From Candidatus Uhrbacteria bacterium (GTDB lineage Bacteria; Patescibacteriota; Patescibacteriia; UBA9934), in assembly GCA_018673485.1 (NCBI GenBank), contig JABHCP010000019.1, positions 1-47,691 on the forward strand: a DNA stretch of 47,691 bases. Direction: 5' to 3'. The notes under the pieces are model-generated. The model made no database searches, was not told the DNA's origin, and saw only the letters and a list, made by a program, of their open reading frames with translations. Shown piece by piece: positions 6,989-14,725 of this stretch (the stretch's first letter is position 1; each line of letters opens with the position of its first letter). A program made the position numbers and the translations under genes.

Positions 6989-7564
6989 TTAAAATCCCAT
7001 CGTCAAATTGATCTCCGCCTTGCTCTTTGGAAATTCAAAGTCAACTTCGACCATTCGGCGCTCACCCATTCTGTCATCAAACAAAATGTATCCATTCTTT
7101 TGACCAAATTCCAAAACTTCTTTGGTGACCTTAACGTCCTGCATACAATAATCAATAATTTCTTGCACCTTCCCTTCTTTCCACCAAGCAACTGCCTGAA
7201 GCCCATGCGCACTCTTTCTCGTACCAAGTGTTGCCGCAGCCACATCATCAAGCTTAATGCGATAGCCAAGACTCTGACGGATCTGCTCAAGCATGTCGAG
7301 CTGTGGAATTTGTAATAAGTCACCTGGATAATACTTGTTGAGAACAGGCACATCAAAACCGACGCTATTGTAACCAATCAAACAGTCCGCTGCCTCCAAG
7401 TCTTTAAGGAGTTCCTGCATCTGCGTGTGCTTGTACGACTTCCAGGAATCATCAGCATAAAAATAAGCACAAACTACCGAGACGTCGAGTTTTTCAGGAA
7501 AATACCCACCAACATCATCAAAAGTATTTTGTGTTTCAATATCGAAAACAACTGCATTATTCAT
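6989..7564 (-). CDS. DEDD-family 3'-5' exonuclease (RNase H-like fold)
   Basis: 191 residues from the preferred start. Exo I is VVFDIET, Exo II is IGYNSVGFDVPVL and Exo III is YCMQDVKVTKEV, giving the four carboxylates of a DEDDy-type nuclease. Length fits the stand-alone YprB/predicted 3'-5' exonuclease group rather than a polymerase domain. The ORF track starts at 7585, but the second Met at 7564 is preferred: TACAAT with an extended TG lies exactly 9 nt before it, implying a leaderless mRNA. Role in DNA or RNA processing; the substrate cannot be read from sequence. Confidence 0.82.
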   Translation of the reverse strand: MNNAVVFDIETQNTFDDVGGYFPEKLDVSVVCAYFYADDSWKSYKHTQMQELLKDLEAADCLIGYNSVGFDVPVLNKYYPGDLLQIPQLDMLEQIRQSLGYRIKLDDVAAATLGTRKSAHGLQAVAWWKEGKVQEIIDYCMQDVKVTKEVLEFGQKNGYILFDDRMGERRMVEVDFEFPKSKAEINLTMGF

Positions 7565-7573
7565 ATCGGCCAC

Positions 7574-7579
7574 ATTGTA
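7574..7579 (-). promoter_or_regulatory. Leaderless-type -10 element (exonuclease gene)
   Basis: Minus strand TGGTACAAT, then 9 nt, then ATG. Confidence 0.6.
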
Positions 7580-7627
7580 CCACAATCAGTTATCTCGATC
7601 TCTCATCGGAAATCGCATATCATCATA

Positions 7628-7656
7628 TTGACTTAACCACAAAACCCAGCTAACGT
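7628..7656 (+). promoter_or_regulatory. Promoter of the small lipoprotein gene
   Basis: TTGACT, 17-nt spacer, TAACGT. GGAGG at 7676-7680 sets the ATG at 7685. Confidence 0.6.
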
Positions 7657-7684
7657 TAGTTTTGAACCAGGCCATGGAGGCAAA

Positions 7685-8269
7685 ATGGTCATCACACTCC
7701 TTCTTCTGACTGCTCTGGGTTGCAGCAGTCCGCAGGCTGAGGTGGCGACTAGTCTGCCGCCACCTGACAAATGTCCTGTCGTCATGGAATCGTCAAGCGA
7801 CACCTTCACCTTCAACCTCGAACCCATGTTCGTACAATACTGCCCTGAAGGCAATCCGGTCCTACGCTTTGAGCTTGAAAACGATGTATTTGCTGGTGAC
7901 CGCGTTCTAATCACCTGTCTAGGAGGTGCACGCAACAATCGTGGAACCTGTGAGATACAGCTTCTGGCCACTGTGAACTACCAGTTCCTGGTGACCAGGC
8001 CCCAACACAAGGTAAGGCGCACACGTAGACGCCAGAAAGCCGAACCTGATACGATTAGAATCGATCTAAACGATGCTGAACATGGCTTACCTAGTTGCAG
8101 AGGTGACGAGTACTACATTTGGCTCTCAGGTGATCGAGATGAAGCGACATCGAACTGCTCCATCGCACTCCCGACCTTTGCACACACCTGGCCCCTTGAT
8201 CAACTTTACTACTCATTCATGGACGGTAACGCACTACTCGCGTTCCGATACGAAACACCGCCCCACTAA
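7685..8269 (+). CDS. Small cysteine-rich putative lipoprotein
   Basis: 194 residues with a very short signal sequence MVITLLLLTALGC ending in a lipobox-like ALGC (Cys13), then a low-complexity linker and a domain with several Cys (positions about 30, 53, 79, 88, 138, 158). It probably sits on the outer face of the membrane, possibly disulfide-bonded. GGAGG-CAAA-ATG is a strong ribosome site and the promoter is near consensus. GC content and codon use are higher and more C-ending than the flanking minus-strand genes. The stop codon lies in the terminator loop. No family recognised. Confidence 0.7.
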   Translation: MVITLLLLTALGCSSPQAEVATSLPPPDKCPVVMESSSDTFTFNLEPMFVQYCPEGNPVLRFELENDVFAGDRVLITCLGGARNNRGTCEIQLLATVNYQFLVTRPQHKVRRTRRRQKAEPDTIRIDLNDAEHGLPSCRGDEYYIWLSGDRDEATSNCSIALPTFAHTWPLDQLYYSFMDGNALLAFRYETPPH

Positions 8270-8290
8270 GGGCGGTGTCGCTGCTTCTAA
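8256..8290 (+). terminator. Terminator with stop codon in its loop
   Basis: CACCGCCC-CACTAA-GGGCGGTG, perfect 8-bp stem. The TAA stop is in the loop. The tail TCGCTGCTTCT is only partly T. Confidence 0.75.
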
Positions 8291-8422
8291 AAAAATCTAT
8301 GCATTAAACGGGCGGCGATCGCTTCGGAGGACAAACAGGAGGCCTTACCTTGTGCTGTGTCCCTTGTGGATTCTGAGCCACCGTTGCTGTTCTCGGCCTG
8401 GGGGCACTTCGTCTCCCAAACC

Positions 8423-8514
8423 CCTGCCTACCGGCAGGCAGGCCCAGACTCACTTTCTTTGTTCGCCTCAAAGAAAGTAAGCAAAGCCATGGCGGAGCCA
8501 GGTCCGGCTCCGCC
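8423..8514. repeat. Nest of three adjacent perfect hairpin repeats
   Basis: CCTGCCT-ACCGGC-AGGCAGG (8423-8442), ACTTTCTTTG-TTCGCCT-CAAAGAAAGT (8452-8478) and GGCGGAGCC-AGGTCC-GGCTCCGCC (8491-8514) follow one another with 9-12 nt gaps. All stems are perfect. Confidence 0.75.
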
Positions 8515-8620
8515 GGAAAAAAGCCTTTTCAGAGTGTCCCACGGCCACGGGGAATGCTACGGCCTGCAGTCAATGTTTTTGGATTACTATGAATGGACTG
8601 ATTGCCAGTTCGGTCGGCAC

Positions 8621-8634
8621 TTCGACAGGCTCAG
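8621..8634. repeat. Dispersed repeat TTCGACAGGCTCAG
   Basis: Identical to 26-39 in the ftsI frame. Confidence 0.65.
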
Positions 8635-8773
8635 TATTTACAACAGGCTCCCTCTCAGACGGAGTGGTTTGACAATGAATGGACGGGGACTAACTACTTA
8701 AACATTGCCGGGGGGACTTAGATTGAAACATATATACCGCCTTTCGACGGTTTTATTAAAAGTTTTCTATATG

Positions 8774-10174
8774 TTAAAGCGCGGCTATGGCCTCAGAATA
8801 TGTTGGGAACGCATGCAACATACTTTCAAGCTTTACAAACTTAACATTTAAATGCATCGCGAGTGCCAGCTCATGGATCACTTCCCCTGACCTCTCACCA
8901 ATCATTTGAGCGCCCAGCACTTTACCCGTCTTCTTATCAAGAACAACTTTTAACAACCCTTTGCGTTTATTCTCTGCCACAGCTCGCCCCAAAGCACCAA
9001 CCGGAAATGATCTTATATCTATTTTTAGATTCTTATCGTTTGCTTCTTTAGCGGTAATGCCAACCGAGGCAATCTCGTGATGTGCGAATGTGGCCCTTGG
9101 AACAACTCGATTATCAACTGACTTTATCTTGCGCTGCGTAGAACTAACGTTCCAACCTGCAATCTCCCCATCTCTGTGCGCAGTATGCGTTAATTGCATC
9201 CCCCACGTCATATCACCCGCTACAAAAATGTGCTTTTGTGACGTCTGCAGTTTTTTGTTTATCACTACTCGATCGCGATCATCTATCTTAACTTTTGCTT
9301 TTTGAATATTCAATCCGTCTATATTTGATTTCTTTCCTGCCGCAATTATCAATTTATCGACAACGACCTTTGCTCTGGTTTCATCCTTAACCTGATATAC
9401 GAGCTCCACCTTAGCTCCTAGCTTCTTCACTGAAAGAACTTTGGAACTTGCAAATAAATTAACTCCATCTTTTTTCATTTGATCCATGGCCAGCATCGCA
9501 ATCTCTTCATCTTCAAAACTCAAGATATGCGGCGCTATCTCGAACAAATGCACTTTTGTGCCTATCATGCTAAAGAATGTGGCAAACTCAGTACCGACCG
9601 GGCCACCGCCAATAATCGCCACTGACCGTGGCTGTGACTTAAGCGCCACCACATCTTTGTACGTTAAGTAAGGCACCGTATCCAGTCCATCAACCGGTGG
9701 TGGATTATCTACCACACCCGTAGCTATCACAATGCTTTTAGCCTTAATTTTGTTACTACCAACCTTTACTGTGTGCGGATCGACAAAAGTCGCCGAGCCC
9801 ATGATTAATTCCACCTCATTCTCTAATAAAACTTTGCCCAATCTTTGTCCATTGCCGGTAATCGTATTTACAACTGCACGCTTATACTGCATTGCTTTGG
9901 AAAAACTATAGCCCAATTCAGTTGCAGAAACTCCGTACATCGGATACTCATTTTTTGCTAAATAATATGCCTTAGCTGTTGTAATCATCGCCTTGGTAGG
10001 AATACATGCATAATTCGGACACTCGCCACCTAACTTATCCTTCTCAACTAAAATAACAGACTTGCCACGACTTTTAGCAGTTAATGCCGAGCTTATTCCA
10101 GCTGATCCGCCACCGATCACTAAAACATCAATTATCTTAGTTCTAGATTTTTTTACACTCTTCCTCCTTGGCAT
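8774..10174 (-). CDS. Pyridine nucleotide-disulfide oxidoreductase (CX4C flavoprotein)
   Basis: 466 residues. FAD-binding GGGSAG (residues 21-26), redox disulfide GGECPNYACIPTK with the Cys-x4-Cys spacing of dihydrolipoamide dehydrogenase and mercuric reductase, NAD(P)-binding IIGGGPVGTEFA (about 188-199), second FAD motif IFVAGDM, and a C-terminal interface HAFPTYSEAI holding the catalytic His. No extra N-terminal metal-binding domain is seen, so dihydrolipoamide-dehydrogenase-like or soluble disulfide reductase is more likely than mercuric reductase. No 2-oxoacid dehydrogenase genes are in the window. It starts 2 nt after the glycosidase-like gene, as the last gene of a four-gene run. Confidence 0.9.
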   Translation of the reverse strand: MPRRKSVKKSRTKIIDVLVIGGGSAGISSALTAKSRGKSVILVEKDKLGGECPNYACIPTKAMITTAKAYYLAKNEYPMYGVSATELGYSFSKAMQYKRAVVNTITGNGQRLGKVLLENEVELIMGSATFVDPHTVKVGSNKIKAKSIVIATGVVDNPPPVDGLDTVPYLTYKDVVALKSQPRSVAIIGGGPVGTEFATFFSMIGTKVHLFEIAPHILSFEDEEIAMLAMDQMKKDGVNLFASSKVLSVKKLGAKVELVYQVKDETRAKVVVDKLIIAAGKKSNIDGLNIQKAKVKIDDRDRVVINKKLQTSQKHIFVAGDMTWGMQLTHTAHRDGEIAGWNVSSTQRKIKSVDNRVVPRATFAHHEIASVGITAKEANDKNLKIDIRSFPVGALGRAVAENKRKGLLKVVLDKKTGKVLGAQMIGERSGEVIHELALAMHLNVKFVKLESMLHAFPTYSEAIAAL

Positions 10175-10176
10175 AA

Positions 10177-11178
10177 TTATTCAAAAATATTTATTCCTTT
10201 CAACCAAAGCCTATCCTCGCCTTGTACCTTCATATAATACCACCACTCCACTCCCCAAAGATAAATCTCATCAACCCCGATTTGCTTTGCAAACACCATA
10301 CTAGCCTCCATATCCTCTGCTGGGAACATTTTGTAAAGCTCATCTATGGAATTATCTATATCTCCGATATCTTCAGGAATCCATGGCTCCATTTGTAATT
10401 CTGAAACTATTACTTTATCGACAAAAGGCTCGGCTAATATTTTTTGCAATGTGTAAATCATCGGTGAGTGAGGAAATATGAAAGATCCAATACTCTTATT
10501 CCAAACTTCTCTATAAAGACTGAATCCCAATACATCCACATTCCACGTTCGTAAAAACCATAATGACTGCTCACCGCTAGTTGTTGACTGAATATCATGA
10601 CTCGGATCAAGCAACCTTACAAACCTTACGGTCTGCTCAAATCGATCAGGGTCAGGTGCTGGACATTCGCCAAAAGGAAAAAATGGTTCGTTTTCAACCT
10701 GCCAACGCTCAAGCGCACTGTGATCGCGGTATCTCTCAACAACCGTCTCGATCATCAAAAAGAAACTTTCCTCAAAAGCTACCTCATCAGATTCCTGAGC
10801 CCAACTTGGAATAAAGCACTCAGGCCACCTAGGAACCTTCAAGCCAACAACTAAAGTAACATCGATCCCTTCTTGTGCCGCCCTATCCATCAAATAATCA
10901 ACCTCTTGGAAATCATATTCACCACGCACGGCCTCTATCTCATCCCAATACACCGGAATTCGTAAAGCTTCTAAACCCTCAAGGTCTGCTAAAATTGCCT
11001 CATACGTCCCCTCTACATCAAGCCCTAAATACTCGGTATAATGAGTAGAAAACGACGCTCCTACCTTTGGATCTCGTTCATGAGTTAAAGATCCGAATAC
11101 CACGCCGAATAAAAGAACAGCTAAAACAAAAACAGCTGTTATAGCAACAAGTCGCTTAAGCTGTTTTCTTCTGGCCAT
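10177..11178 (-). CDS. Membrane-anchored glycoside hydrolase-like TIM-barrel protein
   Basis: 333 residues: short basic start, one signal-anchor helix (about 10-29), then a (beta/alpha)8 domain. WQVENEP places the clan GH-A acid/base at Glu164 and VSELQMEPW the nucleophile at Glu260, on strands 4 and 7 as expected for GH5/39/42-like enzymes. The size is minimal for a barrel. Probably acts on a beta-linked glycan outside the cell. AGGGGGAT directly before ATG is a good ribosome site, and the gene lies 17 nt behind the membrane-protein gene. Substrate unknown. Confidence 0.8.
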   Translation of the reverse strand: MARRKQLKRLVAITAVFVLAVLLFGVVFGSLTHERDPKVGASFSTHYTEYLGLDVEGTYEAILADLEGLEALRIPVYWDEIEAVRGEYDFQEVDYLMDRAAQEGIDVTLVVGLKVPRWPECFIPSWAQESDEVAFEESFFLMIETVVERYRDHSALERWQVENEPFFPFGECPAPDPDRFEQTVRFVRLLDPSHDIQSTTSGEQSLWFLRTWNVDVLGFSLYREVWNKSIGSFIFPHSPMIYTLQKILAEPFVDKVIVSELQMEPWIPEDIGDIDNSIDELYKMFPAEDMEASMVFAKQIGVDEIYLWGVEWWYYMKVQGEDRLWLKGINIFE

Positions 11179-11195
11179 ATCCCCCTAAGTGATTA

Positions 11196-12770
11196 TTAGA
11201 TGTCTTCTTTCTTTTCTTTGATAAACGCTAGCCATTCCTCGATAAATCGAACCGCAACCTTAAATGGCGACTCGATGATAAAATCAAAGAAATAAATAAA
11301 CACGTTAATCTTGGAAACTTTTAATGACAGCCACCTACCAAAATGTACAATTGGCAAAACTATAATGTCGAAAATAGATCCAAACACTCCTCGTCTTTGT
11401 GGAGACAGCACCACGTCGCGGGTTGAAGCACGAATGCGAATTCCAAAGAACGTCACCAATGACAAGAAGAATAGGAACAAACCGATTGAAAAAGCATTGA
11501 ATCCAAATTGATATAAAGCAAAACCAATAATTCCATAAACAAGAACTAAAACTAATGCATAGACAAAGCTAAAAATAGTTGACCATGTGCCAAAACGATC
11601 TTTTCTAATTCTAAAGCTTAAGAAGTCATGGTTGGCACCAACAACGAGCGCCCGTACTACATCTTTATAATCATCTGCGTTACGTCTCTCTGCAACTACA
11701 ACAGTCATCCCAATGAACGCCAAAAGTAGTGGATGGAATAAGATATTGATAAGCAGTGGCACAACAAACAGCTCACCATGCAAAATCAAATCGTAAGGAA
11801 CTTCCAGTATCACTGCTAAGGCCATCTTTGTTATAAACAAGAAAAGCACAGCACGAAGCACGGTTCGTCGAAGCTTTGTCCGGAATAACTTTGTTCTCTT
11901 TTTTAAGGCCTTCCAAATTGAACGTCCAAATAGATCTGGTTCAGACTCAACAAATGTTTTAAAATCTAGTGGATTTTCTTCAATGACATCTTGCAAGGTT
12001 CTAAATACTCCAGCCTGACGTCGCAATTTCTGCGAAAGTTTCTCCACTAACGGATGTTCAATTTGACTGTCGATTGTGCTAATTACAGAATCTAACCCTT
12101 CAGCGATTTCAGCAATCTGAGAAACATTAGAGCTCCCCGACCACTCTGGATAATACAAAGTCAGGGTTCTATAGCGAAGCGTTGATCTATCTGATTTTAA
12201 CAATGTCTTGTGAACAGCAATGTACAAAAGCAAATCCTTTTGCTCCTCGGTTGCAACTATTCCAGGATCCCACTCGCTACGGGTACGCATCTGCTCGTAC
12301 ATGTACCCAACTGTAAGCTCTTCATTTTTGTGCGATACTACAGCGTAATCCAATTCATTGGCGATAATGTCGAGTACAAATTGAAAGGCGAACTCAGGTT
12401 TGTTTGTTTTCTCTACACCATCCAATAACGGCCCGTATTTCAAAAATACAGGACGCAACTCATCAACAAACTTAACTGGCACCTGCTTATTTGGAAGATA
12501 CTTTGCCCAAACCAACTCACGCAACAAATTCTCTGCCATATCCTCAAGCGGCATATCGCTACCCAAAAAACGTCGTAGAATACGAGCTATCGCATTACGT
12601 CGCAGCAAATGGTCGTCCTGATATTCAAGCGTAGTTCGAACCCGCTCATACAGTGACGCAGCTGTGCTAGCTGGCGCGCTCACCTCAATAGTTTCTGCAC
12701 CTTCCTCAAGTGGCAAAGCGCCTTTTGAAGTTTGAATGGCGTGCGCTAGTTGTAACATTCTCTCGGACAT
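11196..12770 (-). CDS. Conserved multipass membrane protein, unknown function
   Basis: 524 residues. A soluble alpha-helical N-terminal region of about 300 residues is followed by about four to five membrane helices (AVLFLFITKMALAVIL, LLINILFHPLLLAFIGMTVVV, FSFVYALVLVLVYGIIGFAL, IGLFLFFLSLVTFFGI) and an amphipathic C-terminal end. No transporter or enzyme motif is visible. I believe similar proteins occur in many CPR genomes but cannot name a family. It lies 9 nt behind the LOG gene and ahead of the glycosidase-like gene in the same run. Confidence 0.75.
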   Translation of the reverse strand: MSERMLQLAHAIQTSKGALPLEEGAETIEVSAPASTAASLYERVRTTLEYQDDHLLRRNAIARILRRFLGSDMPLEDMAENLLRELVWAKYLPNKQVPVKFVDELRPVFLKYGPLLDGVEKTNKPEFAFQFVLDIIANELDYAVVSHKNEELTVGYMYEQMRTRSEWDPGIVATEEQKDLLLYIAVHKTLLKSDRSTLRYRTLTLYYPEWSGSSNVSQIAEIAEGLDSVISTIDSQIEHPLVEKLSQKLRRQAGVFRTLQDVIEENPLDFKTFVESEPDLFGRSIWKALKKRTKLFRTKLRRTVLRAVLFLFITKMALAVILEVPYDLILHGELFVVPLLINILFHPLLLAFIGMTVVVAERRNADDYKDVVRALVVGANHDFLSFRIRKDRFGTWSTIFSFVYALVLVLVYGIIGFALYQFGFNAFSIGLFLFFLSLVTFFGIRIRASTRDVVLSPQRRGVFGSIFDIIVLPIVHFGRWLSLKVSKINVFIYFFDFIIESPFKVAVRFIEEWLAFIKEKKEDI

Positions 12771-12779
12771 AGTTTGGTA

Positions 12780-13505
12780 TTAGAAAAAAGTCCTATCTTT
12801 TGAATCCTTAATCAAATCGTAAGCCTCTTTAGCAGTGTTAACAATTGTAAACATATCTAAGTCACCTGCAGATATTGTTTCGAATTTTTCAAGCTGAATT
12901 TTTGTGAGCCAATCAAACAAGCCATCCCAGTATTCTTTACCGACCAAAACTATTGGAATCTTTTCTGACTTGCCAGTTTGAATCAATGTCAAAATTTCGA
13001 ATAGTTCATCCATTGTTCCAAAGCCTCCTGGGAAATAAACATATGCCTGAGCTGAAGCTGCTAAAATTACTTTCCGAGTGAAAAAATAATGAAATGCTCT
13101 GGAATGATTGACATATGGGTTAATGCGCTGCTCCATCGGAAGCTGAATATTAATACCAACAGACTTACCGCCAGACTCGTAAGCACCACGATTTGCCGCC
13201 TCCATGATTCCTGGGCCGCCACCGGTTACTACAGTAAAATTATTTTTTCCAAGCATAGCGCCGAGCTCAACAGCTTCTTGATACCACTTAGTGTCAGGAG
13301 TTAATCTAGCTGACCCAAAAATAGTAACTTCATTATCTAGCTCCGAGAGGAATTGAAACCCCTCAACGAACTCTGCCATTATTCTGAAAATTCGCCACGT
13401 GATATCTGACATTCTTGGGGCCTCACCAGCCGCCTTGCATTGCTGCGCCTCTTCAGGCGTTAGCGGTATTCTTGCTGTATTTTTCTCCTTCTTTATTTTT
13501 ACCAT
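12780..13505 (-). CDS. LOG family protein (TIGR00730-type Rossmann fold)
   Basis: 241 residues with VTGGGPGIMEAANRGA and PGGFGTMDELFEILTLIQT, the two hallmark motifs of LOG/lysine-decarboxylase-like proteins. Family members hydrolyse nucleoside 5'-monophosphates to base and ribose 5-phosphate. In bacteria without hormones the role is nucleotide salvage or house-cleaning. First gene of the 13.5-8.8 kb run. An AT-rich leader with TAAAAT about 21 nt before the ATG is a candidate -10. Confidence 0.92.
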   Translation of the reverse strand: MVKIKKEKNTARIPLTPEEAQQCKAAGEAPRMSDITWRIFRIMAEFVEGFQFLSELDNEVTIFGSARLTPDTKWYQEAVELGAMLGKNNFTVVTGGGPGIMEAANRGAYESGGKSVGINIQLPMEQRINPYVNHSRAFHYFFTRKVILAASAQAYVYFPGGFGTMDELFEILTLIQTGKSEKIPIVLVGKEYWDGLFDWLTKIQLEKFETISAGDLDMFTIVNTAKEAYDLIKDSKDRTFF

Positions 13506-13583
13506 AATAATATTTATCTTTGCTTTATTTTACCACGAATTGTGCTCAATACATACGAATTAATCCCGAACTCCACTACTAGA

Positions 13584-13611
13584 TTGACAAGGTGATATTT
13601 TTTGATACGCT
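13584..13611 (+). promoter_or_regulatory. Promoter of the 47-aa gene
   Basis: TTGACA, 16-nt spacer, TACGCT. Confidence 0.65.
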
Positions 13612-13643
13612 TGCAGTCCACCCGCACCAGCCCAGGAGACAAC

Positions 13644-13787
13644 GTGCCAACAAAACATGACATCATCATACCGGTTGTTCATGAAACTCCCGGACCTGGT
13701 GCCATCATGGGCATCTTGATACCACTATCAATCGCTGCAACGATCATCGTGCACTGGCTAAGTGGTGATCTCGACTTCATCTTCTAG
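13644..13787 (+). CDS. Tiny single-helix membrane protein (47 aa)
   Basis: The ORF track begins at 13602, inside the promoter. GTG at 13644 is preceded by AGGAG at 5 nt and is the better start. The product has a polar N-terminus, a Pro/Gly turn (HETPGPGAIM) and one helix (GILIPLSIAATIIVHWL), ending DFIF. It has its own consensus promoter and shares a bidirectional terminator. No family recognised. Confidence 0.6.
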   Translation: MPTKHDIIIPVVHETPGPGAIMGILIPLSIAATIIVHWLSGDLDFIF

Positions 13788-13805
13788 GAACTCTCTTCCC
13801 GACCT

Positions 13806-13841
13806 AAACCCCGCATCTCATGCGGGGTTTGCAGCTTTTTG
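13806..13841. terminator. Bidirectional terminator
   Basis: AAACCCCGCA-TCTCA-TGCGGGGTTT, then GCAGCTTTTTG on the plus strand. Serves the 47-aa gene and the convergent HAD-like gene. Confidence 0.8.
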
Positions 13842-13851
13842 ATTTTCAATA

Positions 13852-14700
13852 TTATTCATCTAACTTTGCGCGGGCACTCATATCAACATATACTCCTCGA
13901 TCCCCAAGATACAATGGCAGTTCATAATCATCAACTACAATAATCGAATCAGATTCGAGCATTCCCGCATTGTGAAGCGCGACCATTTTTCCTGCTTGTG
14001 ATTCGGATATAGATCCGAGCAATCCCATCAAACGATCTGCCTCCTCTTGAGCTTCAAGCTCTGGAAGCAGGTCATCAGCCGCCACCATAAGATCTTCTGC
14101 TGCTGATCTCGTATCAAGCATCGCGCTTCGCAATTCCGCTGGAATATTACGCTGTGATGACATAAGTAAATCCTTACTCAACTCCCAGCGCTCGTTTATT
14201 GTATCGATGATCTCTTTATTACCAGGACTCTCCCAATTCTTTCTGTCAGTGAGCAAACCATGCTGTGCATTCTGATATCGAGATTTAATCAACTCCAGCA
14301 TTGGCAAAAATGTTGGACGGAAAATGAAATCATAATTTTTATCATTCTGACCCATCGTGTCATCTATATCCCAAAGAATATTGATTAGATCATCATCTTT
14401 GTGTTTACTTAGAGCCTCGCAAACTTTAAGAACGAATCTCCGCTCGCGTACATGCTCTTCATCTGATAGCTCGATACTACCCAATACTTCCCAAAACTCC
14501 TGTGAGAGCTCGGTTTCAACTGGATCAGTGTCTTCGCGCTTTTCGTACTTAACTAAAAAACCAAATTCACCAGCCTCAATCTCTGCAAGCTCGGCTAGCG
14601 CTTCTCGCTCACTTTCCCTTGCTCTTTCAAGCATTTTTGCATCGCGAGCAGCTTCTCGCGCCGCCCTACGAGCCTCTGAATCTTGTACTGGTGTGTCCAT
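13852..14700 (-). CDS. HAD-like protein with N-terminal coiled coil
   Basis: 282 residues. Residues about 8-45 are an Arg/Glu/Ala-rich coiled coil. The rest shows HAD phosphatase motifs: ILWDIDDTMG (DxDxT nucleophile Asp111, Asp113), GLLTD (motif II Thr151) and IIVVDDYE (motif IV Asp257/Asp258). A clear motif III Lys was not located. The long helical insert between motifs II and IV is unusual. Activity is plausible but unproven; the substrate is unknown. It sits 25 nt behind the DUF2207 gene at the end of the envelope run; TATAAA just before the ATG could be an internal promoter. Confidence 0.65.
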   Translation of the reverse strand: MDTPVQDSEARRAAREAARDAKMLERARESEREALAELAEIEAGEFGFLVKYEKREDTDPVETELSQEFWEVLGSIELSDEEHVRERRFVLKVCEALSKHKDDDLINILWDIDDTMGQNDKNYDFIFRPTFLPMLELIKSRYQNAQHGLLTDRKNWESPGNKEIIDTINERWELSKDLLMSSQRNIPAELRSAMLDTRSAAEDLMVAADDLLPELEAQEEADRLMGLLGSISESQAGKMVALHNAGMLESDSIIVVDDYELPLYLGDRGVYVDMSARAKLDE

Positions 14701-14725
14701 AATCTTATTTTATATTTCACGATCT

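Larger units (their letters stand above)
8291..8773. other. 480-bp stretch with no convincing gene; palindromic repeats
   Basis: Small ORFs here (135 and 114 aa) run across palindromic repeats and lack ribosome sites, so I reject them. The stretch holds the repeats listed below plus a weak hairpin near 8741-8756 that may terminate the flavoprotein gene. Confidence 0.5.

Noticed and set aside
8073-8701. 135-aa and 114-aa plus-strand ORFs
   Set aside because: They start inside the lipoprotein gene or cross perfect hairpin repeats, and lack ribosome sites and typical composition.
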